Assembly (NCBI RefSeq): GCF_000735435.1
Contig: NZ_JMPP01000070.1
Coordinates: forward strand, 31,547-95,546
Length of the DNA stretch: 64,000 nucleotides
Direction: 5' to 3'
Source: Klebsiella planticola ATCC 33531
GTDB taxonomy: Bacteria > Pseudomonadota > Gammaproteobacteria > Enterobacterales > Enterobacteriaceae
Shown here in pieces: positions 18,462 to 26,227 of the stretch. The notes under the pieces are model-generated. The model had not been told where the DNA came from. It searched no databases and saw nothing but the letters and a program-made list of their open reading frames with translations. Position 1 is the first letter of the stretch, and every line of letters begins with the position of its first letter. A program made the translations under genes and the position numbers.

Positions 18462-18876
18462 GAGGCCCTCCTTCTTTCATTTTATTTTTCCGTCCGTGGA
18501 CGCGGTTTAAATATCGCTGGAAGCTTTTTTCAAAGGCATACTCAAACCAGAAAGCCAGTTCAGCCATCAGTACTCCCAGCAAAGCCGTTGCCAGACAACC
18601 AATGGAAAGTGAAAAAAGAATAAAGGGCACGAAATACATCAGGGCATTCAAAATATCCATTACGTTCTTTGCCGTCCCCAGTTTTTCCGGCGGGGTTAAC
18701 AGGTCAGACAATAAACCGAAATACGCATGGCTTCCCCACCACAGGCACAATCCGGAAAAACCAAACATAAAAGCGAGACAATAATAAACATCGAATCTCT
18801 TTTGCCGTGATAGCTTCAGGCGTTTATTTCTTTCCAGTACGGGTAACGAAGAATATATTTTGTTGAGACTATCCAT
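18448..18876 (-). CDS. trbF: TrbF-like membrane protein
   Basis: 142 aa, with two or three hydrophobic segments (YCLAFMFGFSGLCLWWGS; YFVPFILFSLSIGCLATALLGVLM). It sits between trbB and traH, overlapping traH by 14 nt, as trbF does in F (126 aa there). The assignment is mostly positional. In F, trbF is dispensable for transfer under laboratory conditions. The trbJ gene that precedes trbF in F is not evident. Confidence 0.65.
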   Translation of the reverse strand: MDSLNKIYSSLPVLERNKRLKLSRQKRFDVYYCLAFMFGFSGLCLWWGSHAYFGLLSDLLTPPEKLGTAKNVMDILNALMYFVPFILFSLSIGCLATALLGVLMAELAFWFEYAFEKSFQRYLNRVHGRKNKMKEGGPHAHS

Positions 18877-19465
18877 TATCAGGTGCCCCCATCATCTGAA
18901 ATACCGTATCCATTCTGGCCATAAACCCCTGCGCATCGGTGGCGCCCTGCAGAATCGGATAGGCCGCCAGCGTATTCACATTCACCAGAAACGTGGTCGG
19001 GGTAGCCACCGGGATATTCGGGAAAAAAGTCTGCATCACCTCGGGAGGTACCGGCAGGGCTTCAGGGAACGCCTCGTCCCCCTGTCCGTCGATCGTATAA
19101 GAGAACACCGAGAATCCGTATTGTCCGGACAACTGCTTCAGCACCGGGTCAAACTTATGGCAGTACGGGCAGTGCCCCTGCATAAACAACACCACTTTCC
19201 AGTCGCTGAGATTGACCTGTTTGCCGTTGCTGAGCCGGTACCAGCGGGCCTGAGAGACCGGCTTCACGGCGGCGGGCATGCCAGAAGATGAAGCCGGCGC
19301 CGTGCCTGTTATACCCTGTGGGTCCCAGAGGGATTTTACTTCATCGAGCGTCCCGGCCCAGGTCACGGGAGAAAGTGTCAGCAGCAAAGCAGCTGTTGTG
19401 ATACCCGTCTTAATTGTCTTCAGGTTGCTTTTCACGGGCCTTCTCCTGTTTTTCAGCTTCAGCAA
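18869..19465 (-). CDS. trbB: Thiol:disulfide isomerase TrbB
   Basis: 198 aa. Signal-like region at about 15-37 (TGITTAALLLTLSPVTWA), then SLWDPQGI, then a thioredoxin domain with VVLFMQGHCPYCHKFDPVL (CXXC at residues 99/102) and VATPTTFLVNVNT, the cis-Pro region. TrbB is a periplasmic DsbC-like isomerase that helps fold disulfide-bonded transfer proteins. It overlaps the end of traQ by 56 nt in another frame, so the exact start is uncertain; a later in-frame start is possible. Confidence 0.9.
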   Translation of the reverse strand: MLKLKNRRRPVKSNLKTIKTGITTAALLLTLSPVTWAGTLDEVKSLWDPQGITGTAPASSSGMPAAVKPVSQARWYRLSNGKQVNLSDWKVVLFMQGHCPYCHKFDPVLKQLSGQYGFSVFSYTIDGQGDEAFPEALPVPPEVMQTFFPNIPVATPTTFLVNVNTLAAYPILQGATDAQGFMARMDTVFQMMGAPDNG

Positions 19466-19646
19466 TCAGGGCATTCAGAATTCGGTATCCACCAAATATC
19501 ACCATCCCCAGTCCCAGGATCTCTCCGACCTGAACCGCCATCTCAGGCTGTTTTCTGACGAGCCGGGCTATCAGGTGGAAAAACACGCCAACCGCCAGCA
19601 CCCACATTCCCGTAATATCCAAATCGGGGAATCGAATCTTTCGCAT
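19410..19646 (-). CDS. traQ: Pilin chaperone TraQ
   Basis: 78 aa from the ATG at 19646, chosen because AAGGAG lies 7 nt upstream. FPDLDITGMWVLAVGVFF then HLIARLV and LGMVIFGGYRIL match F TraQ. Two membrane helices are followed by a charged E/K-rich C-terminus. TraQ inserts propilin (TraA) into the inner membrane in the right orientation before leader cleavage. It lies 10 nt after the traF stop. Confidence 0.9.
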   Translation of the reverse strand: MRKIRFPDLDITGMWVLAVGVFFHLIARLVRKQPEMAVQVGEILGLGMVIFGGYRILNALIAEAEKQEKAREKQPEDN

Positions 19647-19656
19647 GACATACTCC

Positions 19657-20415
19657 TTAAAAATTGGGTTTAAAGTCGCTGGAGACATAGAGGAACTGTT
19701 TCGCCAGGTCGTCCTGACTGATAAAGCCGTAACTGAGGGGTTTCACCTGACCGCTTTTCGGGTTGACCAGCATCATCGCGGGGAAGAACTTCACACCAAG
19801 CTGTTGCGCCTGCCCCTGGTCCGTCCGGCTGTCGGGCAGCATGGGGTTGATGACGCCATCGACCGAGACCGGTATCACGCTCAGTCCGTAGGTCTCACGG
19901 AAGTTTTTGATGACCTGGACCAGCTGGCCATCGATCGCCTCCCGTCCGCGGTAGAAGAACATCACGCCATAGTGCTGCGCCAGACCGGAGATGGCTTTAC
20001 GCTGTTCGGCGTAGTCGGCAGCCAGCTGATTCTTCACCGTGCCGTTGTAGTGGCTGTACTGCAGGTTGTAATCGAGCTCCGGGTTTTCCAGCATGGCCTT
20101 CTTCGCGCTCATCGAGAACAGGCCAGCCTGCTGCGTCCAGTAGTTCTGCAGCCGAAAATACTTCACGAAATTATCAGATGAGGGGTAAAGAATAGCCTCG
20201 TAAAGCGAGCGCTTTGTGGCCGCCTGCAGCTGCGCCAGCTTCTCCAGGATGTCCTGCTTTGCCGGTGGTGGCGGTGGCGTGGCTCGCGTCTCCGGGTCCG
20301 GGTCCGGTCTTTTCAGCTTCTCGTTGTACCACTGCCAGCCCGCATCTTTCGCCCAGGCCGGCATCAGGGTGCAACAAAGGCACCCCGCCAGTATGGCGGC
20401 ATGTAGTTTTCCCAT
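19657..20415 (-). CDS. traF: Conjugative pilus assembly protein TraF
   Basis: 252 aa with a signal peptide ending near MPAWA. A proline-rich region (TRATPPPPPAKQDILEKL) is followed by a thioredoxin-like fold (VMFFYRGREAIDGQLVQVI) that lacks the CXXC motif, as in F TraF. The C-terminal FFPAMMLVNPKSGQVKPL and LSYGFISQDDLA match the family. It is periplasmic and part of the outer-membrane-side assembly complex with TraH. Confidence 0.94.
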   Translation of the reverse strand: MGKLHAAILAGCLCCTLMPAWAKDAGWQWYNEKLKRPDPDPETRATPPPPPAKQDILEKLAQLQAATKRSLYEAILYPSSDNFVKYFRLQNYWTQQAGLFSMSAKKAMLENPELDYNLQYSHYNGTVKNQLAADYAEQRKAISGLAQHYGVMFFYRGREAIDGQLVQVIKNFRETYGLSVIPVSVDGVINPMLPDSRTDQGQAQQLGVKFFPAMMLVNPKSGQVKPLSYGFISQDDLAKQFLYVSSDFKPNF

Positions 20416-20437
20416 AATGAATACCTTTATGACTTAA

Positions 20438-20764
20438 TTAATTCGGCTGGCGCGAAATATGTTGATAAACGCTGTATTTATCGAGGCTGACTGTTTTCGT
20501 TTCCGGGTCAGTGCGTCCCTGAAACTGGAAACCGTGGCAGTAGAGTGTCAGATTATTCATTGCTAATGCCGTACGCTCGCCGTTCCTGATAACCCACGCA
20601 GCCTGCGAGCTCCTGTCACACTGAATACCCCAGGCCCGGTTGGTGGCCAGAAACGCATTAATCTGTTTATCACGCCACAAGCTGTAAGACATGACGCTGA
20701 CCAGAAAAACGACAAACACAGCGACAAACGTCATAACCAGACCGTACGCTTTTTTCTCTTCCAT
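20438..20764 (-). CDS. Small membrane-anchored protein at the trbE position
   Basis: 108 aa. One N-terminal membrane helix (LVMTFVAVFVVFLVSVMSY), then a periplasmic domain with two cysteines (IQCDRSSQ and LTLYCHGFQFQG). AGGAG precedes the ATG. It sits directly upstream of traF, where F has trbE, but I do not recognise trbE sequence in it. The two cysteines and the periplasmic placement fit a minor factor for pilus assembly or mating-pair formation. Function unknown. Confidence 0.6.
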   Translation of the reverse strand: MEEKKAYGLVMTFVAVFVVFLVSVMSYSLWRDKQINAFLATNRAWGIQCDRSSQAAWVIRNGERTALAMNNLTLYCHGFQFQGRTDPETKTVSLDKYSVYQHISRQPN

Positions 20765-20807
20765 GAATTCTCCTGTTTTATTTGCTGAGGAATAAAGCGC
20801 CTCTCTC

Positions 20808-20993
20808 TCAGGGTAAAAGCCGTCTGGCTATAATATTGAGCAAAATAATAAAGAAAAGAGATGGGACAATAACGAAAGAATTATCACCCGTAAACAACCT
20901 GGCTATGGTGGTCATCAACAGTACAATCACGATAATTAACCCCGCAATTCTGTACCGAACCTTTAGTTTTCCAGACCAAGATTTCTTTTTCAT
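20808..20993 (-). CDS. Hypothetical small membrane protein, 61 aa
   Basis: A basic N-terminus (MKKKSWSGKLKVRYR) is followed by two hydrophobic stretches (IAGLIIVIVLLMTTIARLF and IVPSLFFIILLNIIA) and ends RRLLP. Its ATG overlaps the stop of the preceding gene (ATGA), which supports translational coupling. No family recognised. It belongs to a run of small membrane genes between traN and traF that F does not have in this form. Confidence 0.55.
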   Translation of the reverse strand: MKKKSWSGKLKVRYRIAGLIIVIVLLMTTIARLFTGDNSFVIVPSLFFIILLNIIARRLLP

Positions 20994-21226
20994 TTCACAC
21001 CATTTTCTTTTTTTAACAGCCTCTCAAAGGCCGAAAAAAACAGATAAAGCAAAAACCAGATAAACCCTGTAACAAGAATAAAAATGACACTCGCAATATA
21101 ATCACTGGCCGTTGTCCCGATAACCGCATCCCAGGAAAAGTAAACCACGGGGAAAATAATAACGGCTGTCAGCAGCAACCTTACACAGAAGTCCACGCCA
21201 GGATGTTTAGCAAAGCTAACTATCAC
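20990..21226 (-). CDS. Hypothetical small membrane protein, 78 aa, GTG start
   Basis: I choose the GTG at 21226 because an AAGGAGG ribosome site lies 6 nt upstream. In-frame ATGs further up (21247, 21259) fall inside the previous gene without such a site. Sequence begins with IVSFAKHPGVDFCV and has two helices (LLLTAVIIFPVVYFSW; IASVIFILVTGFIWFLLYLF). It overlaps its neighbours on both sides by a few bases, so it is translationally coupled. Unknown function. Confidence 0.55.
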   Translation of the reverse strand: MIVSFAKHPGVDFCVRLLLTAVIIFPVVYFSWDAVIGTTASDYIASVIFILVTGFIWFLLYLFFSAFERLLKKENGVK

Positions 21227-21596
21227 TTTTATCCTCCTTACCGGCATCGGCCTTTTCATCACCGAACCCCGTGATGAGGACGTAGATGACAACAGAAGCG
21301 GCACCAAATCCGGCAGCCGCGGACAAGTTGTGCGCGGTAAACAACGTGACCAGCATGGCGACGGTAACCTGTGTGACCAGCGCGCCCAGGAAAAACATCA
21401 GTGCCCCGCGTGTCATGGCCAGCATAGCCATCAGCAGCGGAGTCGCCAGGATAATAATAAAGAGTACGACGGGTTTTAACGTCGGCATCGCGCCGGTGCT
21501 CAGCCACGACATCGCACTTAATGTGATAAAGACCAGGATAAACGGGTATAGCACTTTCACTTTACTGTACTTATTAAAAAGGCCATGTGTTTTCAT
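21216..21596 (-). CDS. Hypothetical membrane protein, 126 aa
   Basis: Three or four hydrophobic helices (LYPFILVFITLSAMSWL; VVLFIIILATPLLMAMLAM; VTVAMLVTLF; AAGFGAASVVIYVLITGFG) and an acidic tail. AAGGAAAG lies upstream of the ATG. It is 15 nt downstream of traN. The gene has no obvious F counterpart and opens a four-gene insert (20.4-21.6 kb) between traN and traF. Confidence 0.6.
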   Translation of the reverse strand: MKTHGLFNKYSKVKVLYPFILVFITLSAMSWLSTGAMPTLKPVVLFIIILATPLLMAMLAMTRGALMFFLGALVTQVTVAMLVTLFTAHNLSAAAGFGAASVVIYVLITGFGDEKADAGKEDKSDS

Positions 21597-21611
21597 GTTT
21601 GCTTTCCTTTT

Positions 21612-23567
21612 TTATTTGGATGATGACTGCGTGAGAAGTTCTTTAATTCGCTGTTTTGTTTTCTCTGTCAGTTCCGCATTATCCGGGATTTTTTGGTTAT
21701 TCATTAAATCCTCCATAAAGTTCGCAAAGTCCAGCCGGTTAAAGTTAATGCCCTGGAGTTCAGCCATCGTGATCCCCCGGCAGTTCGGGCTGCTGGCACC
21801 CCCGAAACTAATATGCAGCTGTCCGTTGCGGCCCTGCTCCTGAACGATCTGAGCCAGCTTTGAGTCAAACTGACAGTAACTGCGCTTCTTCTCCAGGCAG
21901 ATCCCCAGCACCTTCTTCGAACAAAACTCCCCGATACTGACCGTCAGCTTGTTCGTTTTGGCTTTGGCCAGCGCTTTCTCTTCGCTGCTACAGCGTGCCA
22001 GGCCAACGTCCTGCCCCCACCCGCTGTCTTTGCAGCAGTTACTGAATCCGGCCGCAAATTTTTTGCAGTACTTCGCCTTACCGGTGAACGCTTTCACATC
22101 AACGCCGTTCAGTTCTGCAACATCCTTCCCTGCCGCTGCCAGCGCCGCAAGCTCAGAAACCGCCTGTCCAAAGTCGTTGTTCGTTCCGCTGACCGCTTTA
22201 TCGCACTCGCCATCGAGGCAGAACACATCGCCACCACAAACCATCTGTTTTCCGCTGGTCCGGGTTTCGCAGGAGAACGTGGCATACTCATGTAGACAGG
22301 TCCCGTCCTCCGCGCTGAATGCACACTGGCGTGATGACAACGTACAGGCCGCATTACTCATCAGTTTTTCACAGGAGCCGTTATCCGCAGGTTGAGTCAA
22401 CCAGGTGTCTTTGTATTTCCAGCAGGCTTCCGTAAAGGCGTACTCTTTCCCGCCCAGGTTGAGGGTTTTCGTCCCGCCAGGGCTGATGCACTCTGATCCG
22501 GTCTTCGTGCCCTCGTCTTTACTGAACGGACAACTTTCAACCCAGACCAGCTCGGGTGCAAAAACCGTTTCTGTCTCCTCCATGACCAGTATGACCGTCA
22601 CCTGGAGGGACTTAACATTCACTGACGGGAGGGTTTTGGAAGTTTTCAAAACCGCAAATGTCTGTCCGGCCACAACATTCCGATCCATGCTGAATGCCTG
22701 ATGTATCTTCCCGGTACCATCGTAGTAATGGTCAGTACAGTGCGTATTCTGACCACCGGAGCACGTCGTTACCGTATTTGGCCAGGTCATCACGTCGATG
22801 GGGAATGTTTTATCAAAGAGGCTGAGTTTTTCGCTGACAGCACTCTTGCAGCTATCTTTTACTTTTCCTTCGCTGTCACACTCATAAATCCAGGGAACGG
22901 GCAGGGGTTCACCATCAACGGAAACACTTAACAGGCGACCTGTTGTCGGGATCGTCAGTTTTCCGTCCCATCGGTTGCTGTTCCGGGTGAAGGTTAGCGG
23001 GACGGCCTGCTGGTACGTGCGATTCACCTTTTGCGTCGTGGCGTTGTCTTTCAGCGTTGCCTCCCGCGTGCAGAAGTTTTCTACCTGCAAATCCCGCTCA
23101 CATGTATGGTTCGTGAACTCACTGCGATTAACCACTTCTGCTGTACAGGCCTGACCGGTATTTCCCACGATCGAATCTGCTCTGGATTCGGTCTCTTTGG
23201 CCGCCTGAATGAACGGTGCGTCAGCTGATATGCTGTCCGGGGGACGGTTAGTAAATGACTCCGTGATGCTGTTCCCCACGTCACTGCTGGCCCATTCGGC
23301 TGCAGAGTCACTTTTCAGGTTACTGTCACCACTGGCAGAGACACCGCCGTAGTACTTCGTCTGCGCCGGTTTGCTGGTATATCCTGGTAGTGTGTCAGCA
23401 CCGTTGAAGTTCTTCAGCGCGTCAGTTCCGCTTCCCTGTATCTGCTTCGCATAATCAGCGCCCGCTTTGTAATCGGACGTGCTGTCAGCACAGGCTGGAA
23501 CGGTAAACCAGATAAATGTCCCGAGCACAAACATATGCAGCATCAGGAGCAGGGGGAGTGATCTCAT
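21612..23567 (-). CDS. traN: Mating-pair stabilisation outer-membrane protein TraN
   Basis: 651 aa from the ATG at 23567, whose A is shared with the trbC stop (TGATG) and which has GGGAGG upstream. Signal peptide LLLMLHMFVLGTFIWF..CADS. The protein is very cysteine-rich (more than 20 Cys), with clusters such as SNCCKDSGWGQDVGLARC near the C-terminus. TraN binds recipient outer-membrane porins and sets host preference; the variable central region (about 160-350) holds the tip. Which receptor class this allele uses cannot be read by eye. Confidence 0.94.
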   Translation of the reverse strand: MRSLPLLLMLHMFVLGTFIWFTVPACADSTSDYKAGADYAKQIQGSGTDALKNFNGADTLPGYTSKPAQTKYYGGVSASGDSNLKSDSAAEWASSDVGNSITESFTNRPPDSISADAPFIQAAKETESRADSIVGNTGQACTAEVVNRSEFTNHTCERDLQVENFCTREATLKDNATTQKVNRTYQQAVPLTFTRNSNRWDGKLTIPTTGRLLSVSVDGEPLPVPWIYECDSEGKVKDSCKSAVSEKLSLFDKTFPIDVMTWPNTVTTCSGGQNTHCTDHYYDGTGKIHQAFSMDRNVVAGQTFAVLKTSKTLPSVNVKSLQVTVILVMEETETVFAPELVWVESCPFSKDEGTKTGSECISPGGTKTLNLGGKEYAFTEACWKYKDTWLTQPADNGSCEKLMSNAACTLSSRQCAFSAEDGTCLHEYATFSCETRTSGKQMVCGGDVFCLDGECDKAVSGTNNDFGQAVSELAALAAAGKDVAELNGVDVKAFTGKAKYCKKFAAGFSNCCKDSGWGQDVGLARCSSEEKALAKAKTNKLTVSIGEFCSKKVLGICLEKKRSYCQFDSKLAQIVQEQGRNGQLHISFGGASSPNCRGITMAELQGINFNRLDFANFMEDLMNNQKIPDNAELTEKTKQRIKELLTQSSSK

Positions 23568-24196
23568 CAGGCACCTCCCAGGAGTTTTCGGGCTGTCTCT
23601 GCACAATCCCCTTTATCAACGACCTTCTCCAGGGCCTGCTTCAGGCGGATATTGCCTTGTATGACGTCGAAACCGGCTTTGCAGCGCACAACCAGCGCGG
23701 GTACGCTGCGGATGTTGTACTGTGAATAGAGCGTAGGGTCGATTTGCACACCTTCGGTAATCCCCGCCTTAACCAGCCCCATCACCGCATCAGTGGTCGC
23801 TTTCATGTCGTTATTGACGAGCCCCCGGAGCGTAGCGGGAATACCGTAGCGGTGGGTTTCATGCAGCATCCGTTTCAACCCTTCATCTGGTATTGAGAAG
23901 GAGATGAAATACACAGCACCTTCCGTTGGTTTATCCCGGGTCGACTCCCGCTGCTGACTGGCCAGATTATCGATGAACTGCTGATCCGAGCGGGCCAGCG
24001 GGTTACGGCTGATTTGTGCTTCAAGCTCCTGCTGTAACGCCTTATCCGGATGCCGGCGCAACTGCTCACTGAAATCCTCCTGCTGTTTAAGCCACTTACG
24101 ATCTGCCTCCATCGGATCTGACGAGACTGCGCCCGCTGCCGCGGCGAAAGTGCGGGTCAGTAACAGCATCACCGTCAGTATGTTCAGTAATTTCAC
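23567..24196 (-). CDS. trbC: Conjugative pilus assembly protein TrbC
   Basis: 209 aa with a signal peptide. It contains the family core VYFISFSIPDEGLKRMLHE, RYGIPATLRGLVNNDMKAT and VPALVVRCKAGFDVIQG. F-type TrbC has a thioredoxin-like fold and interacts with TraW in the periplasm during pilus assembly. It is coupled to traN by a TGATG overlap and lies 12 nt from the traU stop. Confidence 0.93.
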   Translation of the reverse strand: MKLLNILTVMLLLTRTFAAAAGAVSSDPMEADRKWLKQQEDFSEQLRRHPDKALQQELEAQISRNPLARSDQQFIDNLASQQRESTRDKPTEGAVYFISFSIPDEGLKRMLHETHRYGIPATLRGLVNNDMKATTDAVMGLVKAGITEGVQIDPTLYSQYNIRSVPALVVRCKAGFDVIQGNIRLKQALEKVVDKGDCAETARKLLGGA

Positions 24197-24208
24197 AGTA
24201 GACTCCTT

Positions 24209-25198
24209 TCAGTAGACACAGTTACGTTTTCGCCACATCAGATACCCGAAGTTCTTTCGGGTCACCGGCGGGTTTTTCCCGGCTTCCCAGCGCATCACTG
24301 TCCTGCCGAGGGGGTGGCACTGCGCGCTGTCGGGATACATATTCACCATCTGGTACCGCCAGCGCTCCTTCGGAATAATCGGTGACGGGTACTCGTAACA
24401 CACCGCGACATCGGCCCCCACGGTTTCCAGGATCTGCCCCTGACGGTGGAGCTTGTAGGCCATGCGTTCACTCAGCAGTACTGACGACTGGAGCGGGCTG
24501 GACTCGTTACTGACCCAGCCACTGAAGGGGTACATCGAGCCCTGAGAGCCGGCACACCAGAAGAGGATGTCCAGCGGTTTGTTGAATGCGCTGGCAATGG
24601 CATCGGCAGCACAGGCTCCCTGAGCGATCGGGTTCGCAAACAAAATGGCCTCGGGGTTCAGAATGGTGGTCAGGCTGCTGTCTACCCAGGTTGGATCAAT
24701 TTCAGAGAGGTAGGCGATGTCCATATCTCCACCCTGCAGGCACCCAGCCGACGTGATAATGCTGAGCCAACTGGTCAGCGGATATTTGTACCAGTGCACG
24801 TGATAGAAGGCCCCGTTGACCTGCTTATCGTCCTTTTTCGCGGTTCCCATCCCGGTCTTCCCCAGGTTCAGGCTAAACCCGCCCATATTCACCATGCACC
24901 CCGGAGAGCGGCTGACATCCGTCATGGCCATTGGCTCCCAGTAACCGATCGCCATCCCAATACGGTAAAAAATGGGCGGAGGCATGGGGCAGGTTTGAAT
25001 AGGGCTGCCCGGATTCACCGTATCCGGGCCGCCACCGGCCGCCACAGAGGCACTGCCGATAGACATCGGGAAAATGCATTGCCAGCACACATCGGAAATC
25101 GGGTTAACAAAGCGGCCTTCGCAGGACGGGTCGGCAAGAGCATTCAGACTTTGCACCCACAACAGCACGGCGGTGAAGAAAAGAAGTAAAGGTTTCAC
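24209..25198 (-). CDS. traU: Pilus assembly / DNA transfer protein TraU
   Basis: 329 aa with a signal peptide (LLLFFTAVLLWVQSLNALA). Cysteine-rich and strongly conserved: SDVCWQCIFPMSIGS, FYRIGMAIGYWEPMAM, DPTWVDSSLTTILNPEA, and a C-terminal FGYLMWRKRNCVY. TraU is periplasmic and acts with TraW and TrbC in pilus assembly, with a further role in DNA transfer. The length equals F TraU (330). Confidence 0.96.
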   Translation of the reverse strand: MKPLLLFFTAVLLWVQSLNALADPSCEGRFVNPISDVCWQCIFPMSIGSASVAAGGGPDTVNPGSPIQTCPMPPPIFYRIGMAIGYWEPMAMTDVSRSPGCMVNMGGFSLNLGKTGMGTAKKDDKQVNGAFYHVHWYKYPLTSWLSIITSAGCLQGGDMDIAYLSEIDPTWVDSSLTTILNPEAILFANPIAQGACAADAIASAFNKPLDILFWCAGSQGSMYPFSGWVSNESSPLQSSVLLSERMAYKLHRQGQILETVGADVAVCYEYPSPIIPKERWRYQMVNMYPDSAQCHPLGRTVMRWEAGKNPPVTRKNFGYLMWRKRNCVY

Positions 25199-25208
25199 GT
25201 CAATATCC

Positions 25209-25838
25209 TTATTGATGAGCGGGGAACGTCTCGATGTTCAGCCGTTCGCCTGAGGGCGCCGGTGTGATCCTGGTGGGTACTGCCGTCAGGCCAAAGCGTT
25301 TGCTGAGCACACCGTTCTGGTCAAAGTAAATTCGGGCATCGAGCGCCACTGACGTATCCGGTACACTCCCTTTCACCAGAATAATTTTACTTATCAGGGT
25401 GTCGGGGACCTGCCGTTTCATCCAGGCGACCTGGTCCGGATCGTCACCGTCGATAAAGTACAGCGTCTGCATAAAGGGGACTGTTTTCAGCGGATTCAGT
25501 ACGTCGCCTTTACGCGCGAACACCCGCCCGTTGTGATCTTTCAGGTCCTCAGTCAGCCGGATACTGGGGTCGAACCAGCGCTGCGCATACTTATCCGCTT
25601 TCCCTATCCCCTCAACCGGCGCCGGTCTCTGGCTGTGCTCTATCACGCGTCCCTTGAAAGCCTCCATTTCCTGGTCCCATTTCCCCGACTTTTGTAGCGC
25701 CTCGAGACGCTGAGTAATTAGCGTCAACATGTCCTGCTCCTGCACCGGCCATAGATCACCCCAGGTTCCCAGGTCAGCTGCCGGCACACGCGTTGAAATC
25801 AGGCAGAACGCCAACAAGGCAATACCGGTGTGTTTCAT
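25209..25838 (-). CDS. traW: Conjugative pilus assembly protein TraW
   Basis: 209 aa. Signal peptide, then DLGTWGDLWPVQEQDML, ARKGDVLNPLKTVPF and YFIDGDDPDQVAWMKRQ, all typical of TraW. It is a periplasmic partner of TrbC and TraU. The ATG overlaps the trbI stop by 4 nt. Confidence 0.94.
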   Translation of the reverse strand: MKHTGIALLAFCLISTRVPAADLGTWGDLWPVQEQDMLTLITQRLEALQKSGKWDQEMEAFKGRVIEHSQRPAPVEGIGKADKYAQRWFDPSIRLTEDLKDHNGRVFARKGDVLNPLKTVPFMQTLYFIDGDDPDQVAWMKRQVPDTLISKIILVKGSVPDTSVALDARIYFDQNGVLSKRFGLTAVPTRITPAPSGERLNIETFPAHQ

Positions 25839-26227
25839 TCCCGCGCTCCCTTCATTCGGCTGGCAATGTCGGTCTGGATTTTCAGGGTCACATCGGGTGC
25901 GCCCTGAACCACGGCCGGTGAAACCAGGATCAGGACACCATTCTTTTTCTGATAGTCGGCCAGGCTCTGCTCCAGCGCTTCATTAAAGCGGTCTGAGAGC
26001 GCTTTTGACTGCGCCTCTGACAGCTGCTTCTGACTGACGCTGTCCATGAAGCTGTCCAGTGTTTTCTTCATATCAAAGGCGACCACACGAGGCGTGGTGT
26101 GGGTCAGCATAAGGTGCGTTATACCGACATTTATCGCCAGGACCAGGCTCACCAGGACGGTAAGGACCAGACTCCGGCGAAAAGTGAAGAACGTCGTTCT
26201 GGTCTGTTGTTCGGTGGTATTTCCCAT
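25835..26227 (-). CDS. trbI: Pilus retraction-associated protein TrbI
   Basis: 130 aa. One membrane helix near the N-terminus (SLVLTVLVSLVLAINVGI), then a periplasmic coiled-coil region (KKTLDSFMDSVSQKQL). It ends in KIQTDIASRMKG. In F, TrbI influences pilus retraction. It sits between traC and traW with 1-4 nt overlaps on both sides. Confidence 0.88.
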   Translation of the reverse strand: MGNTTEQQTRTTFFTFRRSLVLTVLVSLVLAINVGITHLMLTHTTPRVVAFDMKKTLDSFMDSVSQKQLSEAQSKALSDRFNEALEQSLADYQKKNGVLILVSPAVVQGAPDVTLKIQTDIASRMKGARE

